From Elysia chlorotica (Eukaryota; Mollusca; Gastropoda; Plakobranchidae), in the NCBI GenBank assembly GCA_003991915.1, contig RQTK01000351.1, forward strand, positions 248,001 through 312,000: DNA of 64,000 bases, given 5' to 3'. The translations under genes were made by a program, and so were the position numbers. Shown piece by piece: positions 47,226 to 60,692 of the stretch. Position 1 is the stretch's first letter. Each line of letters starts with the position of its first letter. The notes below the pieces were generated by a model that saw nothing but the letters and a program-made list of their open reading frames with translations, was not told the DNA's origin and made no database searches.

Positions 47226-47487
47226 GGGGGGGCAAACTGTCTCAAATGGTACAGCGTTGGTCTCCAGACCGAGAGGTCCGCGGTTCGAATCCCGCGATCG
47301 GTAAATATGTGTCCGATTTCGTCCCCTGTAATTGGTTGGGTCGGTGTCAGTATAATAAGACCGGCTTAGACAAGAGTCATGGTATCCCCGCCCTGTCTCA
47401 TGTGTGGCAGCACATAGAATTGTCAGACGTAAGTCTTGGGCCCGTGCACAATATAGCGTTGGACGTTAAACCAACTCAACTCAACTC
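47226..47487 (+). mobile_element. tRNA-derived SINE, full copy 1
   Basis: The tRNA-like head has an A box (TGGTACAGCGTTGG), an anticodon-arm-like part and a B box (GGTTCGAATCCC). A core follows (GGTTGGGTCGGTGTCAGTAT, then GTCATGGTATC and GTGTGGCAGCACAT), and the copy ends GGACGTTAAACCAACTCAACTC. The same core recurs at 48655 and 62689, which proves a family. A poly-G run precedes it. Confidence 0.85.
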
Positions 47488-48421
47488 TTCTCTTAAAGAA
47501 ACACTACATTGAACCTTACAGTATGCCTCTTATCTAACAAAGCCACTCCATTGCCTGTCTGCACCTCGAAGAATTATAGCCCTGCAATGGTCCTTTAAAT
47601 TAATGTACTAATGAGTATTAGCCGAGTTTACAGTGATCTTGTCAAGGTTTAAAACTAATCGTTTCTATCAAAGAAAGATATTTAGATACGAAGTCTTTTG
47701 TTTTTTAAGCAAAGATTGCTTTTGTTTATTTCTTGCTTTTTTGTTTATTTCTTGCTTTTTAAAATGATTTTGTACATGCACAAGTACTTTAAGTTCTTGT
47801 GGTGGATAAACCCCCGAATTTCATGATGATTTTAAATAAAGAATGTAGTTGCGTTTTACCAGTTTCTCCTTCATTGTAAGGTTTAACTTTAATTATTTGA
47901 TTCTCTCCAGAGCCAATTCTCAGCAGAGGAGATATCGGGTGAGAATTTATACGGGAAAGGAAATGTATTGGTAACAATATATTTGAGGCACAGCGCAATC
48001 ATATGTTTTGTCGTTAAGTTTAAGTGTTTAGGTATCAAGGTTTCTTTAACTGACAGAATTTTTCACAAATAAAAAAACCCAGAGTCAGCTTATCCACAAT
48101 GGATTATTTAGGCAATAACAATAATCATAATCATTACATTTTAGCTTTTATGTTCGTCTGCCTTTAAATTATTTCCATACAAGTTATGATGTCTTCATTA
48201 CTCATCAAGATTCCAAGAACAGGCAACAAACATTTCGAAAGAAGTTACATAGAGAACAAAAGTTGAAGTATGTGCCCTGTCTGCTGTAAAGACATGATTT
48301 GTATTAACAACAATGTTAATCAAGGTCTAATTTTGTACGGTTCTCTTGAACAGAGTCACAATAATTATTAAAAAGTAATACTCTAATTGGCTATATGTTC
48401 ATAAATGTCGGTTTCTAACAG

Positions 48422-51400
48422 ATTTTCAAGAAGCCTTTGGGCTTTTTGACAGGGACAGCGACGGGTATATAACTTCTGACGAGGTGGGCGTGGTCATCCG
48501 GTCTCTGGGAGGCATCGTCACTGACGCAGAGATCAAGGAGCTCGTCAAGCAGTTTGAGGAGAGTAAGTTGTACAGCTTGAGAATCAAGAGCGAACTGGCG
48601 CAGGTCCTTGGTTCAAAAATCATGATCGGCCAAAAAAAATGTGTGTCTCCTGTGCCCCCCTTGTGGATTGGTTGGTGTCAGTATAATGTGACCGGTTGGG
48701 ACAGGAGACATGGTATCTCCACACTGTCTCTGTGTGTCAGCACGTTTAAATTATCATAAAATAGTTTTGGAACCCTTTCACAATATAGCCTATATAAGCA
48801 ACAAACAAAAAAATAAGTAGCCATGCTGGGAAACCCGGCAGTTCAGTTTGTTGGTACTCTGGACTGAGGAGCAAGAGGTCCAAGGTTCGAATCTCACCTG
48901 ATGGCATCGTCTCCGTATTGGATTATTTTAGCAATCTAAGATATATCCAACTAACAAAGTTCATTGTGTATGTTTCTGAGTAGTTAAAAATATTGTCAAT
49001 AAAAGATGATTATTATTTTTTTGTTGCCGTTATCAAATTGTTCACCGAAGACGAGTATGCAACAGCGGGGCCAACGCTTGGTTTTGCAATACAACTTCAG
49101 TGCACAGAAGACACCAGTGAATGGCAATGGGAGATAACAACTCATTCACCTAAAAAAATGAGGAAGGCATTAATTATAAAACGTCCCATGGTGACAGGTT
49201 AATCATTTCATCAGATAATGTTCTTTTATTTCTTTTTTTTCTTAAAGTTATTTTTGTTTTAGTTTTAAAAAAGGGCGCTATAATGTTATTCTTGGACGGA
49301 TAGGTTAGTACAGAAAGACCATAAATAAGCTGTCGAAAACTTGCTACAGTTCCACAGAGACTCAGGGGCCATATTTTGTCCTCTTCACAAGTGTTTCTGT
49401 TCTATTCACCAGAAAACAACATGATCGACTTTGGTGACTTCCTGGCGCTCATGGCGACAGTCATGGTTAAGAGGGAATCCAGTGATGAGCTGCTTGAGGC
49501 CTTCAAGGTGAATCTTCAAGATTGTCTTAACTATAATAATCACCTGGTAAGCGTGGATTGGTAGGAAAGGCAGCGTAATCTCGCTATTTGTAAAAGAAGA
49601 GAATTTCGGGCTTTTGTTTCCACAGTAGTTAGAATTGGCTCGAAGTGAAAAGGACCGAAAAATGATTGCTCTTTGTGGTATTAGATCCCTCGATTTATAG
49701 AGGCATGGGCACAGAATCGCCTCACCACTCAATGAAAGCATGGTTTATACCACTAAACTACTACGCTTTGTATTTTAAATACCTAATCACCGGAAAAAAA
49801 CCCACCAAACTTTGCATGAAATGAACGATGCGTAGTCACTATTTATCTATCTAGCACAGCCACTAGTTGGGGAGGCACAATATAAAACTAAAATGCAATT
49901 TAATTAGTCCTAATTGGGACTTTCAACTAGAAGGGAAATTTATTACGATAAGTATTTCAGTATAATCTGTATCGTTTAACCGCTCTAATGTATTGTGAAT
50001 TAAAATATCACTTTCTCTTCAGGCTTTCGGACATAAATTTCGCTGAAACAGAGGGGCGCCAGATAGCTCAGTCTAGGACTATCGAGCAAGAGATACATGT
50101 TTGAGGTTTTAAATAGTCCTCACATCTCCGTATAAGACTCTGTAGAGAACCTTAAGGAAATACAACTACTTGAAGATAGATGTTTCCAATCATATAACCA
50201 AAATTAAGATAAAGTGTTTTTCCTGGCATTCAAAATACAATGTACCAAACATAATACGATCGTTCATCGGACCTAAAGGAAAGGTTTAATATGCTGAGCA
50301 GAACGGGTCAAAAGGAAATAAAGTAGTATCTTGCAAGTTTTACGTTCCTTTATTTTTCGAATAATCTTATACAGCTGAGGTTTGAGCCAAGGGACTCTTA
50401 TTTTCCAGTTCAAAGTTCTACCGACTTACCTACTGGCGCCCCAAAATGCATTATTATAGGCTGCAACAAACTGCGCATTTTGCTGGTAGGAGACGGTAAA
50501 CACCGCGCTCTATAAAACCGCTCCTTCACTTCCTTGCCAGGTGTTTGACCGTGACGGCAACGGCTTCATCTCGGCCGCAGAGCTGCGTCACGTGATGATG
50601 AACCTGGGCGAGAAGCTGAGCGAGGAGGACGTGGACGAGATGATTCGGGAAGCGGACGTCGCGGGGACAGGCCAGGTCGACTACACAGGTGAGCTCAAGG
50701 AAACCTCTCTGTCTGAAGTTATCCATGTCTCTGGAAGAGGTCGGTGATAAGTAATAGAGCATTAGTCAACCAACGGGAGATCCCCAGCATACAGAATACA
50801 GAAATCTTTATTCATCCCTCAAGAGGAAATTAAACTATACTCTCTTCATACAACAAACAAAATTATAAAGTTTACAACGATACGACACTAGAAAGGTAGA
50901 ATTTCGACATAAAGATCAATCATATTATACTCACTCTATAAATCATAGCCTGGGGTTTTTCTGTTAATCATTCGTTATCCTCTCTTCTTTGTCTTCCCTA
51001 TTTCTATTCCTCTTTCTCTCTCTCCGCCATCGACGATACCACGCTACTTAGTTCTATCTCCAGTCCCCTTTCCCTCCCACCCCCCTCTTTATTATCACTC
51101 ACTATATGCATTTTTTACCACCATCCTTCTTTTTCTCTCCCATCTATCCTTATCCACCTTCTCTATCTCCTCCAGTCTGGGTTTGTTGTTTTGTTTGATA
51201 CCCTGTACCCAAGAACAAACCTGATTGGTCAGTGGCCTGCGCCTACCTGCTCTGTGAACACTAACACAGGAGGGGGAATAGTTAGTCTTTATAAGATACT
51301 TCCCAGTGGATACCTTATGTAGGCTACCAGTAGTCTGTATAAGGTCTTCCTTCTGTAAATGCATTCATATATGAAATAAATAATAATAATGAGATCTACA

Positions 51401-51595
51401 CAAGTATCAATAAAAAGGGAAAAAGTACGCGTTTGTCGTTCTAATTTATGATTTTTAAATAATATGCAAAAGTTTTGCACTCACAGTAAAACATTTCTAA
51501 TTACTTAGCTTTGTCAACGGAAATACTTGGTATGATAATTTTTCATATTTGTATTTTTCTTTTCAACAGAATTCGTCAAAATGATTACAAGTTGA
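48422..51595 (+). CDS. Calmodulin-like EF-hand protein, first exon missing
   Basis: Four exons: 48422-48562, 49413-49507, 50541-50688 and 51570-51595, phases 1/1/0/1, ending TGA. The protein is calmodulin-like from EF-hand 1 to the end (about 135 residues visible), with SAAELRHVM and [19 protein letters not shown] almost as in calmodulin. EF1 ([12 protein letters not shown]) and EF3 ([12 protein letters not shown]) look able to bind Ca2+. EF2 (around [11 protein letters not shown]) has lost Asp-1, the acidic position 3 and Gly-6, and is one residue short. EF4 ([12 protein letters not shown]) lacks the acidic residue at position 3. Exon sizes are close to those of vertebrate calmodulin genes as I recall them. 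The missing start is expected in a small upstream exon that I could not find. It is a divergent calmodulin paralogue rather than calmodulin itself; its target is unknown. Confidence 0.85.
48563..48802 (+). mobile_element. SINE copy 3, starting at a splice donor
   Basis: A degenerate tRNA head (TTGTACAGCTTGAGAA; B box TTGGTTCAAAAATC) is followed by the shared core (ATTGGTTGGTGTCAGTAT, GACATGGTATC) and CACAATATAGCCTATAT. It begins immediately at the GTAAGT donor of calmodulin-like exon 48422-48562. Confidence 0.75.
48825..48905 (+). mobile_element. tRNA-like SINE head fragment
   Basis: A-box-like GTTTGTTGGTACTCTGG and a clear B box (AGGTTCGAATCTC) with no core after it. Probably a truncated SINE; a functional tRNA is unlikely because no paired acceptor stem is seen. 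Confidence 0.55.
50053..50442. mobile_element. Two convergent tRNA-like heads forming an inverted-ended unit
   Basis: The left end begins GGGGCGCCAGATAGCTCAGT on the plus strand. The right end, read on the minus strand, begins GGGGCGCCAGTAGGTAAGTC and goes on to a B-box-like GGCTCAAACCT. The two 5' ends therefore match in inverted orientation, 390 bp apart, inside an intron of the calmodulin-like gene. Confidence 0.55.
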
Positions 51596-51696
51596 CAGTA
51601 CTTGGACATTCACACCAAGCACAGTTCTGTTGGAATATTTTTTGTCTGAATAATTATTATCATCATGCTTTCTAATAATATGTAATGAATATTGAC

Positions 51697-51702
51697 ATTA
51701 AA
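51697..51702 (+). terminator. ATTAAA poly(A) signal candidate, calmodulin-like gene
   Basis: The variant signal ATTAAA lies about 100 nt after the calmodulin-like stop codon; no canonical AATAAA is seen before it. Confidence 0.3.
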
Positions 51703-52112
51703 ACATTTGACTCTTTAAAGAAGCTTCATTTACATCCGCTGTTGCCAAAAATCTGTATTGACTAAATGTGTTTTACCGCCATGAATTATTTATGCTTCCG
51801 AATGTCTAGTTTCGTAGTCAATTTGAGTGTTGTTCAAAAGGACAGTACTAAACGGATCATCTGTATGCTGGATAAAAACAGTCTCCGTTTTTCTTTTTTT
51901 TTTCCAAATAACCACTAACTGCATGTATGATTCATCAAAAAATTTAAGGGACGTAGAAAAATATTAAACCATCTTGGAGAGCATCGGCTGAAGTATCATT
52001 GCGTTCTTTCTACATTTGGTCCACCTGTTCACAAAAGTGAAACTTTATAAACTCTAAAGGCCAAAGTATATAATGAATGTTTTGCAAGATGCTAGGCGTT
52101 ACGGCATAGATA
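51703..52112. other. Intergenic, no gene seen
   Basis: AT-rich DNA following the calmodulin-like gene; no coding or RNA signal seen. Confidence 0.5.
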
Positions 52113-52182
52113 GGGGCGCGGTGGCCCTGGGGTAGAATATCGGATTCCGACGCAAAAGGTCCAAGTTCGATTCCTGGCGATT
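52113..52182 (+). mobile_element. tRNA-like SINE head fragment
   Basis: GGGGCGCGGTGGCCCTGGGG, then TAGAATATCGGATTCCGACG, then B box AAGTTCGATTCC. It resembles the head of the copy at 62611, including GACGCAAAAGGTCC, but has no core. Confidence 0.65.
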
Positions 52183-52452
52183 TCGCTCCCATTATTTCCA
52201 CTTCAAGCTGAATTCAAATACATTTTCATATCACGAATGATTATTTTCAGTAGGACATAATGTTGGTAACGTTTTGAAAAGAACATAAAGAGGGTTATTT
52301 TTAAAGAGTTACATTTTCATGATGATAAAAAATGTAAACTAAAAAATAATTATGATCATTTGGAACAAGTAATTTTGGTGCTTGTGATTCTTTTACAATA
52401 AGTAAAATTGCTACTTCTCGTATCACTCGTATTACTACTATTACTATTATGT

Positions 52453-52454
52453 AT

Positions 52455-52545
<91 letters not shown>

Positions 52546-52610
52546 GCCACTATTGCCACGACAGTCAGAACCTGTCAAACTTGGTATCTATAACATTGCA
52601 AAGATAACAG
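52453..52610 (+). repeat. Dispersed repeat family 2 with (CTA)n
   Basis: About 31 CTA units followed by a unique segment containing CCTGTCAAACTTGGTATCTA and CATTGCAAAGATA. The same segment follows a CTA-rich tract at 60596-60639. Confidence 0.75.
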
Positions 52611-54240
<1,630 letters not shown>

Positions 54241-56199
54241 AAATAGTCAAGTGGAGTGAAAGGGAACAAAGAAAAAAATTTTATACTGAGACATGTATAG
54301 TCTATATTAACTAAGAGAGTTTTTAGATTCTTGTATCTGATTCAATTTTTTTATAACTGTGATCTCTATAACTCTTGGGGTGTGTTGATACATGCACATG
54401 CAATGCGTTCGTGTCTGTATTGTAGGCCTGTGTATAACAAAGGCTGATCTGACATGTGAACAGTTTTAAATCCAAGCTTAGGCCTTGCTAGCTATCCACG
54501 TAAATCTCTACTGGTTAAAGATATTTTAAAGATTAAACACAGGAGTGAAGGATAATTAACTTTTGTAATTGAATTTCATCATTTTGAGCTGTTAGATCTC
54601 CATGACCTGACGAGTTGGCGTCTTTATCAAAGCCATTGTTTTACACTGACATATCGTGATGTACTCACACATAGATCGCTGCCAGGCTCGTCGGTACGCA
54701 GTGGTACATTGTACTTGAAGTTATTTAAAAAAATGAAAATAAAGTAGTTCTGTTACTTATATTGTTGGAAATTTTAACCACGTGATTAAAATGGCAATAT
54801 CTTCCTTTTTCTGTTTTATTACAATTAGTGGCACCAAAAGTGCTAATCTTCTGGGACTACACGTAAAGTTTAAAGATCAAAGCTAGGCTCACTTCCTTCA
54901 AATTCCCGGTGCTTGCCACTGCCTAGCATTGAAGTATTATGTTTACGGTAGAAAAGAGCGTCCCGGATGTTGGTGATGAGTTCCAATTATTGCTACCAAG
55001 ATCGTTCCAAAAAAATGATAAAATTGAAAATCCTTTAATTCCTATTTTAGTTATTCCAAGAAACTAAATCGTATAACCAATTAACGATCAGATCAGTTTC
55101 AATTTAACCCAAGGAGTCTTAAGACAAGTGGTGTGTGTGAAGAGCTAACAAACCCCTCAACTTATTATCTTTTTTGCAATGACAATAAAAAAAATTGAGA
55201 ACTGACAACAAGATTAGAGTTGTTAGCTTTACACGGCCCCTTAACTGATTAACTTCGCTAGCCGCTCACAGCGTCCCGCCATGTTTTTTTTTTTTATAAT
55301 TTTTTTATTAGTCTCAACGTGATTTTTGTTGCCGGGTTACAAGATGTAAAATCCAAACGAAGGTTATGTGACAGAAACGCATTGTATGCCATTTTTTGGA
55401 AAGCTCAGAAAAGGACAAAGATACATTTAGTTTCAGATTACCGAAGCTTTAGCCAGCACTGCGAGTATGAATAATTCCAAGTTTTCTGTATATATCTATG
55501 AAAGTTTACCAAAATGTATAAGTGCATTCTATCACGGAATATTTTTATATTTGGCCTGTGATCACAAAGTTACCACAGTGCCAGTGCTCTAAATACTTTA
55601 TATAGACAATCCAATGACATAACAACAACAGCAACAACAACAACAACAACTAGATCCTTTTTACGCCGCTTATTTATCGTTAGGCTTAATACGCATGATG
55701 CGAAAAGTGTCGGTCTATTGTGATTTTGACAGTGAATAGGTGTAGGTTCAAATCCTGTGCGGTGCAAAAAAAAACAAAATAAAAAAAAACAACAACCAAC
55801 AAACAACAACAGCAACAAAATATGACAGAGAGACAGCTGGGGGGATCATGATCTGGGTGTGGCCCGACTCTTTAGAGTGTCTGGAGTTAAGGGCCGAAAT
55901 ACTTGCGATAAGCAGGCTTTCTTCTTTGAAGACTCTCCGTTATCTAACTTCCCGGTGAGTATCTACACACTGTCATTGTTTCTTCGTTTGTTTGTTTTTT
56001 CGTTCTTTTTCTTCGCAACTCCCAATCCTTGTTAAACTCACTGCAGTTGACTAATTAAATGACATCTTTTCATTAGTCATGCTCGCAAGTGCGTAATCTT
56101 CTGATAATGTGATAGCCTACACAATGTTGTTGATATTTTAATCTCTCAATCTATCAATCGTCAGACGGCAGCTGTCTTCTAAACGACCAACATAGCTAG
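54241..56199. other. Intergenic, no gene seen
   Basis: Contains (CAA)n near 55620-55650 and an isolated B-box-like GGTTCAAATCC at 55747 followed by an A-rich stretch, perhaps a worn SINE. No coding signal. Confidence 0.45.
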
Positions 56200-56207
56200 T
56201 ATAAAAA
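56200..56207 (+). promoter_or_regulatory. TATA box of the cystatin gene
   Basis: TATAAAAA lies 123 nt upstream of the start codon, placing a transcription start near 56230 and giving a 5' leader of about 90 nt. The distance and match fit a core promoter. Confidence 0.55.
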
Positions 56208-56322
56208 GAACAGTTTTGTCTATGTCTGAAGCACAATCGTTTTTGAGCTTTTGTATTGATCAGTCAAGTCTCATTAGCTTGTCGTAGGTTTTCTCATGTG
56301 TAACTGCTTGTTCAAGAACACC

Positions 56323-57380
56323 ATGAAGGTATTTACTTTGCTTTTATTTTTTCAACTTTATTTTTATTTGTCTCTTTTTGTGCTCATCTCATAGTATTAG
56401 TTACCGGTTACATTTTGTGGCCTGTCCAAGATTAGAGTTAGGAACTAAAATTTACCACCATAATTATGCATTGCCGCTTTTGTCTATCGGTATTGTGTAC
56501 CTGGCGAAGCTAGGCTTTTACTTACTTATGAATAATATAAATGATGTTAACAGTTTGTTGGTTAAACCAGACATACCTTTTGTTTCAGCACAGAGCACTA
56601 AAGGAGATGCATGCCAGTAAACAATTACTCCGTGTTGCTTTTACCACCTTAATCAACGTTGTTTTTAGGTTGACATAATTATCTAATGTGACCCATCATT
56701 GATTTATTTTCTATAACCAGTCCTTTGATACCGTTCGCTTTTTATTTTGACCTTATAATCTTTTTAAGTATAATTACATAATTTTCTGTGTTGTCCTTTC
56801 TGTTGACTGATTAAGTGATTTCCGAGTTCCTGCTTCTTTCAGTCAGTTTCAGTGTTGTTTGCCTTCCTGGCCCTGCTTGTTGCAGCCAATGCTAAGACGT
56901 TACTGGGAGGGGAGGAAGCATATAGCCCCAATGCAAAAGACGAAGAAGTAGTTTTCGCCATGCAAAGCATCAATGACAAGTACGCCAACGATGCCAGCCG
57001 CACACTCGTGAAGATCATTCACGCTACATCACAGGCAAGATATTAGTTCTTGCACCATTCTTAGTGGAATTTTGTTCATTATTAAATTTAAAACATCACA
57101 AAGTACTAATAACCATGTTTCCTTCTATATTGCTTTAAAGCTTTGAACCACTTTAATTTTTATCAATTACCCTGTTCCTTATTTTAAAAAACTTCAGATT
57201 TAGTATGTGATATGATCTAGAAACATAAAGTAAATATAATTTTACAAGTTTACCTTTATTATAGTTTTAGTACTATTAAAATCATTTTGCTTTGCGTACT
57301 CACTTACATAATAGTGCCTACATGTGTGTATTTGCGCATCATTCAGCCAGGATACAATTATATTAAACAGCAACAACAGC

Positions 57381-57412
<32 letters not shown>

Positions 57413-57614
57413 GGTTAATATAATGCTGCGTGCCACTTCTAACTCAGCTGAAAAATAAAGCGCGAAGTGAGTCAGTCGTCTTTGATTCGCTTTTTTCCAT
57501 TGCGCTAAGCTGTTGGTTAGGCAGCTAGTAATAATTTAATTGTAAGTCGTATTATGAAGGTTCAAATGTTATGGATACTATTTATCTTGTCGTTTGTTTG
57601 TTTATTGTTGTTGC

Positions 57615-57666
<52 letters not shown>

Positions 57667-60646
57667 ATATTATGCACATATTTTAGGAAGCATACCCACA
57701 AATTCGGCAACATTGGTTACAGCACATGTGTCTTATGGCAGAGATTTGTTATAAAGAAATATTTCAATAACAGTTATTGTTAATAATTATTGTCGTTTTA
57801 CCGAATGCTTGCCATTCATCGATGAAAACTTTGGTTGTGTCTGTTTTTTGTTTTTGTTTTTGTTGTTGTTTTTTTATGATTAACCTAGCTTTAATAGAAT
57901 TATGTATTCAATATCAGTAATTTTAATACAGAAATTGTTTGAGTATTATCGATGGACTGTTTGATTTTCAATGTTATAATATTTTTTACTTTTTCAAAAT
58001 CGGTATAGTATTGACATATTAAGTTTACTTTGTCGCCTTCTATTCAGGTCGTCGAAGGATCTATATTCAGATATACAATTGAAGTTACTGGAGGCGCAGA
58101 TGGAGTAGGTTTCTTTTTGTTCTATTTTTATATTAAATTTATATAAAATGTATAAATTTGTTGTATACCATATTATATGGAGAAGATGATCTTAGAAGTT
58201 GAATATCATTTAGTTTAGGCAATTAAGACAACCCGATTTTTTATTCTATCATAGTAGGTGACTTAAATTTATAGAGAACTATAGACGCGAGAAGTTTTTT
58301 TTCATTCAATTTTTTTAAAGATTTGAAGGCAACACGTTATTTGAATCAGAATATCCAAAATCGATGAAGTAAAACACGAAATTATATGTCCTTCCAAACA
58401 TCCTAAAAGCTAGTTATAACATTGTATGATGTCATCGTCAACTCTTTATATAAGCCTATGTATATTTGATCTACCAGTAGCTAGAACGATATAAACACAG
58501 TGAGACTCTGAGAGAGGCAGTTTATTTATGCGACGATTGCGTCTATTTATACCAATATAGACCAGGGGTCGTAAGTACAACGTTGTGGTAAGCCTGCGAC
58601 TCGTTGTATGGATAAGGAGTCTCGCGACGAGTTATACCTATAAGCTACCGCGCCTTGGTTTTATAACCATAGCCGCTGCGGCAAGCAAAATAATTTCATT
58701 TTTGGCTTTTTTGTGTTCAGAACGAGGTTTGTGAGGTGAGCGTGTGGAGCCAGCCCTGGTTGACTGATGCTAGTCTCAGATATCAGATTGTTGATGACAT
58801 CACCTGCCGACCATTATACTCGGTAAGCAACCGTAATCTATGCTGTACTTCTTAGGCCACTTTATTGTTCTTCCTCCCAAATTTCCACTTCAGACAAGTG
58901 TTCTCTTTAATGGCACCAGAGAGACACCTGTACTTTGTCCCAATGCGTTGCTTTTTTTTTCAACGCAGTGCATAACTGGGTCGCGCGCAAATCGACGGTA
59001 CCATCGAAGTTTCGAGCTGTCTATATTGCCTGTTTAAAAAAAAGTGTTATGCTAGATATTCCAATGCCATTCCATCAACTTTTTAGTATCTAGTCTTTTA
59101 TCTCACACCAGTATCTCAGTCGGATATCATGGATCCAAACTATTGTATATGTAACTGGTAGATCTAGTTATAGTTTCATTATACTATTTTGTGGTAAACA
59201 AAAGGGATCAAAATATGAATAATGGTATTTCATAATTATACTTTAAAAATAAAATATTGTCAATCTTTTGGTTTGGGCAAGACACTATCCTCTACAACAT
59301 TTTGATCAAGGAATACCATGCGAAAATGTCAATAGATGATAATCGTTAGGACAAGATTGTTTATGAACCATAAAAGTATAAAAGAAGACAAAATTCAAGT
59401 TTCCCTATTTGTTGTTTTTGTGTTGTCTTTTTTTTTTGTTCCTTTATTATATAATGTGTCCACTTAGCATAGATGCTGGTGAATCGAAAATATGTATATT
59501 AATAAATGTATTAATACATTCTGTCAGTACATAATATGCTGTGTTAGTTAAGATTAAAATCTGTGAATTAAATTTTTAAGACTCACACTAACTTGTTTCA
59601 GCTAGCCTGGGTAATTAAGCGTATTTTTTAATGAATCTTACTTAGCAATATACTTGATCGCACGACTAGTTTATATGCGCGTGATATGACAAGTGAGAAT
59701 TCATTGAGACAGCAGTTTTTTTTTCGGCACACAACTTAAATATTCATTGAATGCTTTTGTTTAAAAGCATGATTATGGAGCATTATTATGGTTGTTGTTG
59801 TTATTGTTACTATTATCATTATTATTATTATTATTATTATCATCATCAGTATGATCAATAGCATAATCACCATCATCATCATAATCTTTTTTGCAACTTT
59901 TATTTTTTTCAGGGAGTAACACAAGCCCTCGATGCTATTGAGAAGTTTCTGAATCGTCGCTGGTTTAATACGTACTACATGCGAATTAAGAACTCACCTG
60001 CCATTTTACAAGTGGTACACTTTCTATTACACTGTACTACTACTGCTACTACTACAACTACTACTTTGGTTGCTGCTGCTGTTACTACTACTACATTTGT
60101 TGCTGCTGCTACTACTACTACAACAACTACTTCTGTTGCTGCTGCTACTTCTACTACTACTGCAACTAATACTATACAACTACTCCTGCCACTGCTGCTA
60201 CTACTACTTCCGTTGTTGGTACTGCTTCTACTACTACTACTGCTACTACTACTTCTAAAAAGTTCTATATAACTACTCCTCTTGCTGTTGCTACTACTAC
60301 TTCCGTTGTTGGTACTGCTTCTACTACTACTATATAACTACTCCTCTTGCTGTTGCTACTACTACCTCTACTACTACTATTTCTACTACTACTACTACTA
60401 CCACTGCTACTACTACTTTTGTTGTTGCTGCTACTAGTACTACTACATTTGTTGCTGCTGCTACTACTACTACTACAACTACTTCTGTTGCTGCTGCTGC
60501 TTCAACTACTACTGCAACTAATACTATACAACTACTCCTGCTCCTGCTACTACTACTACAACCACTACCACTATTAGTACATGTATCACTACGACAGACC
60601 CCACCTGTCAAACTTGGTATCTATAGCATTGCAAAGATAGTAGTAA

Positions 60647-60692
<46 letters not shown>

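Noticed and set aside
47233..47305. Functional tRNA gene
   Set aside because: It has A and B boxes but no convincing acceptor-stem pairing, and it continues into a core shared with other copies, so it is a SINE head.
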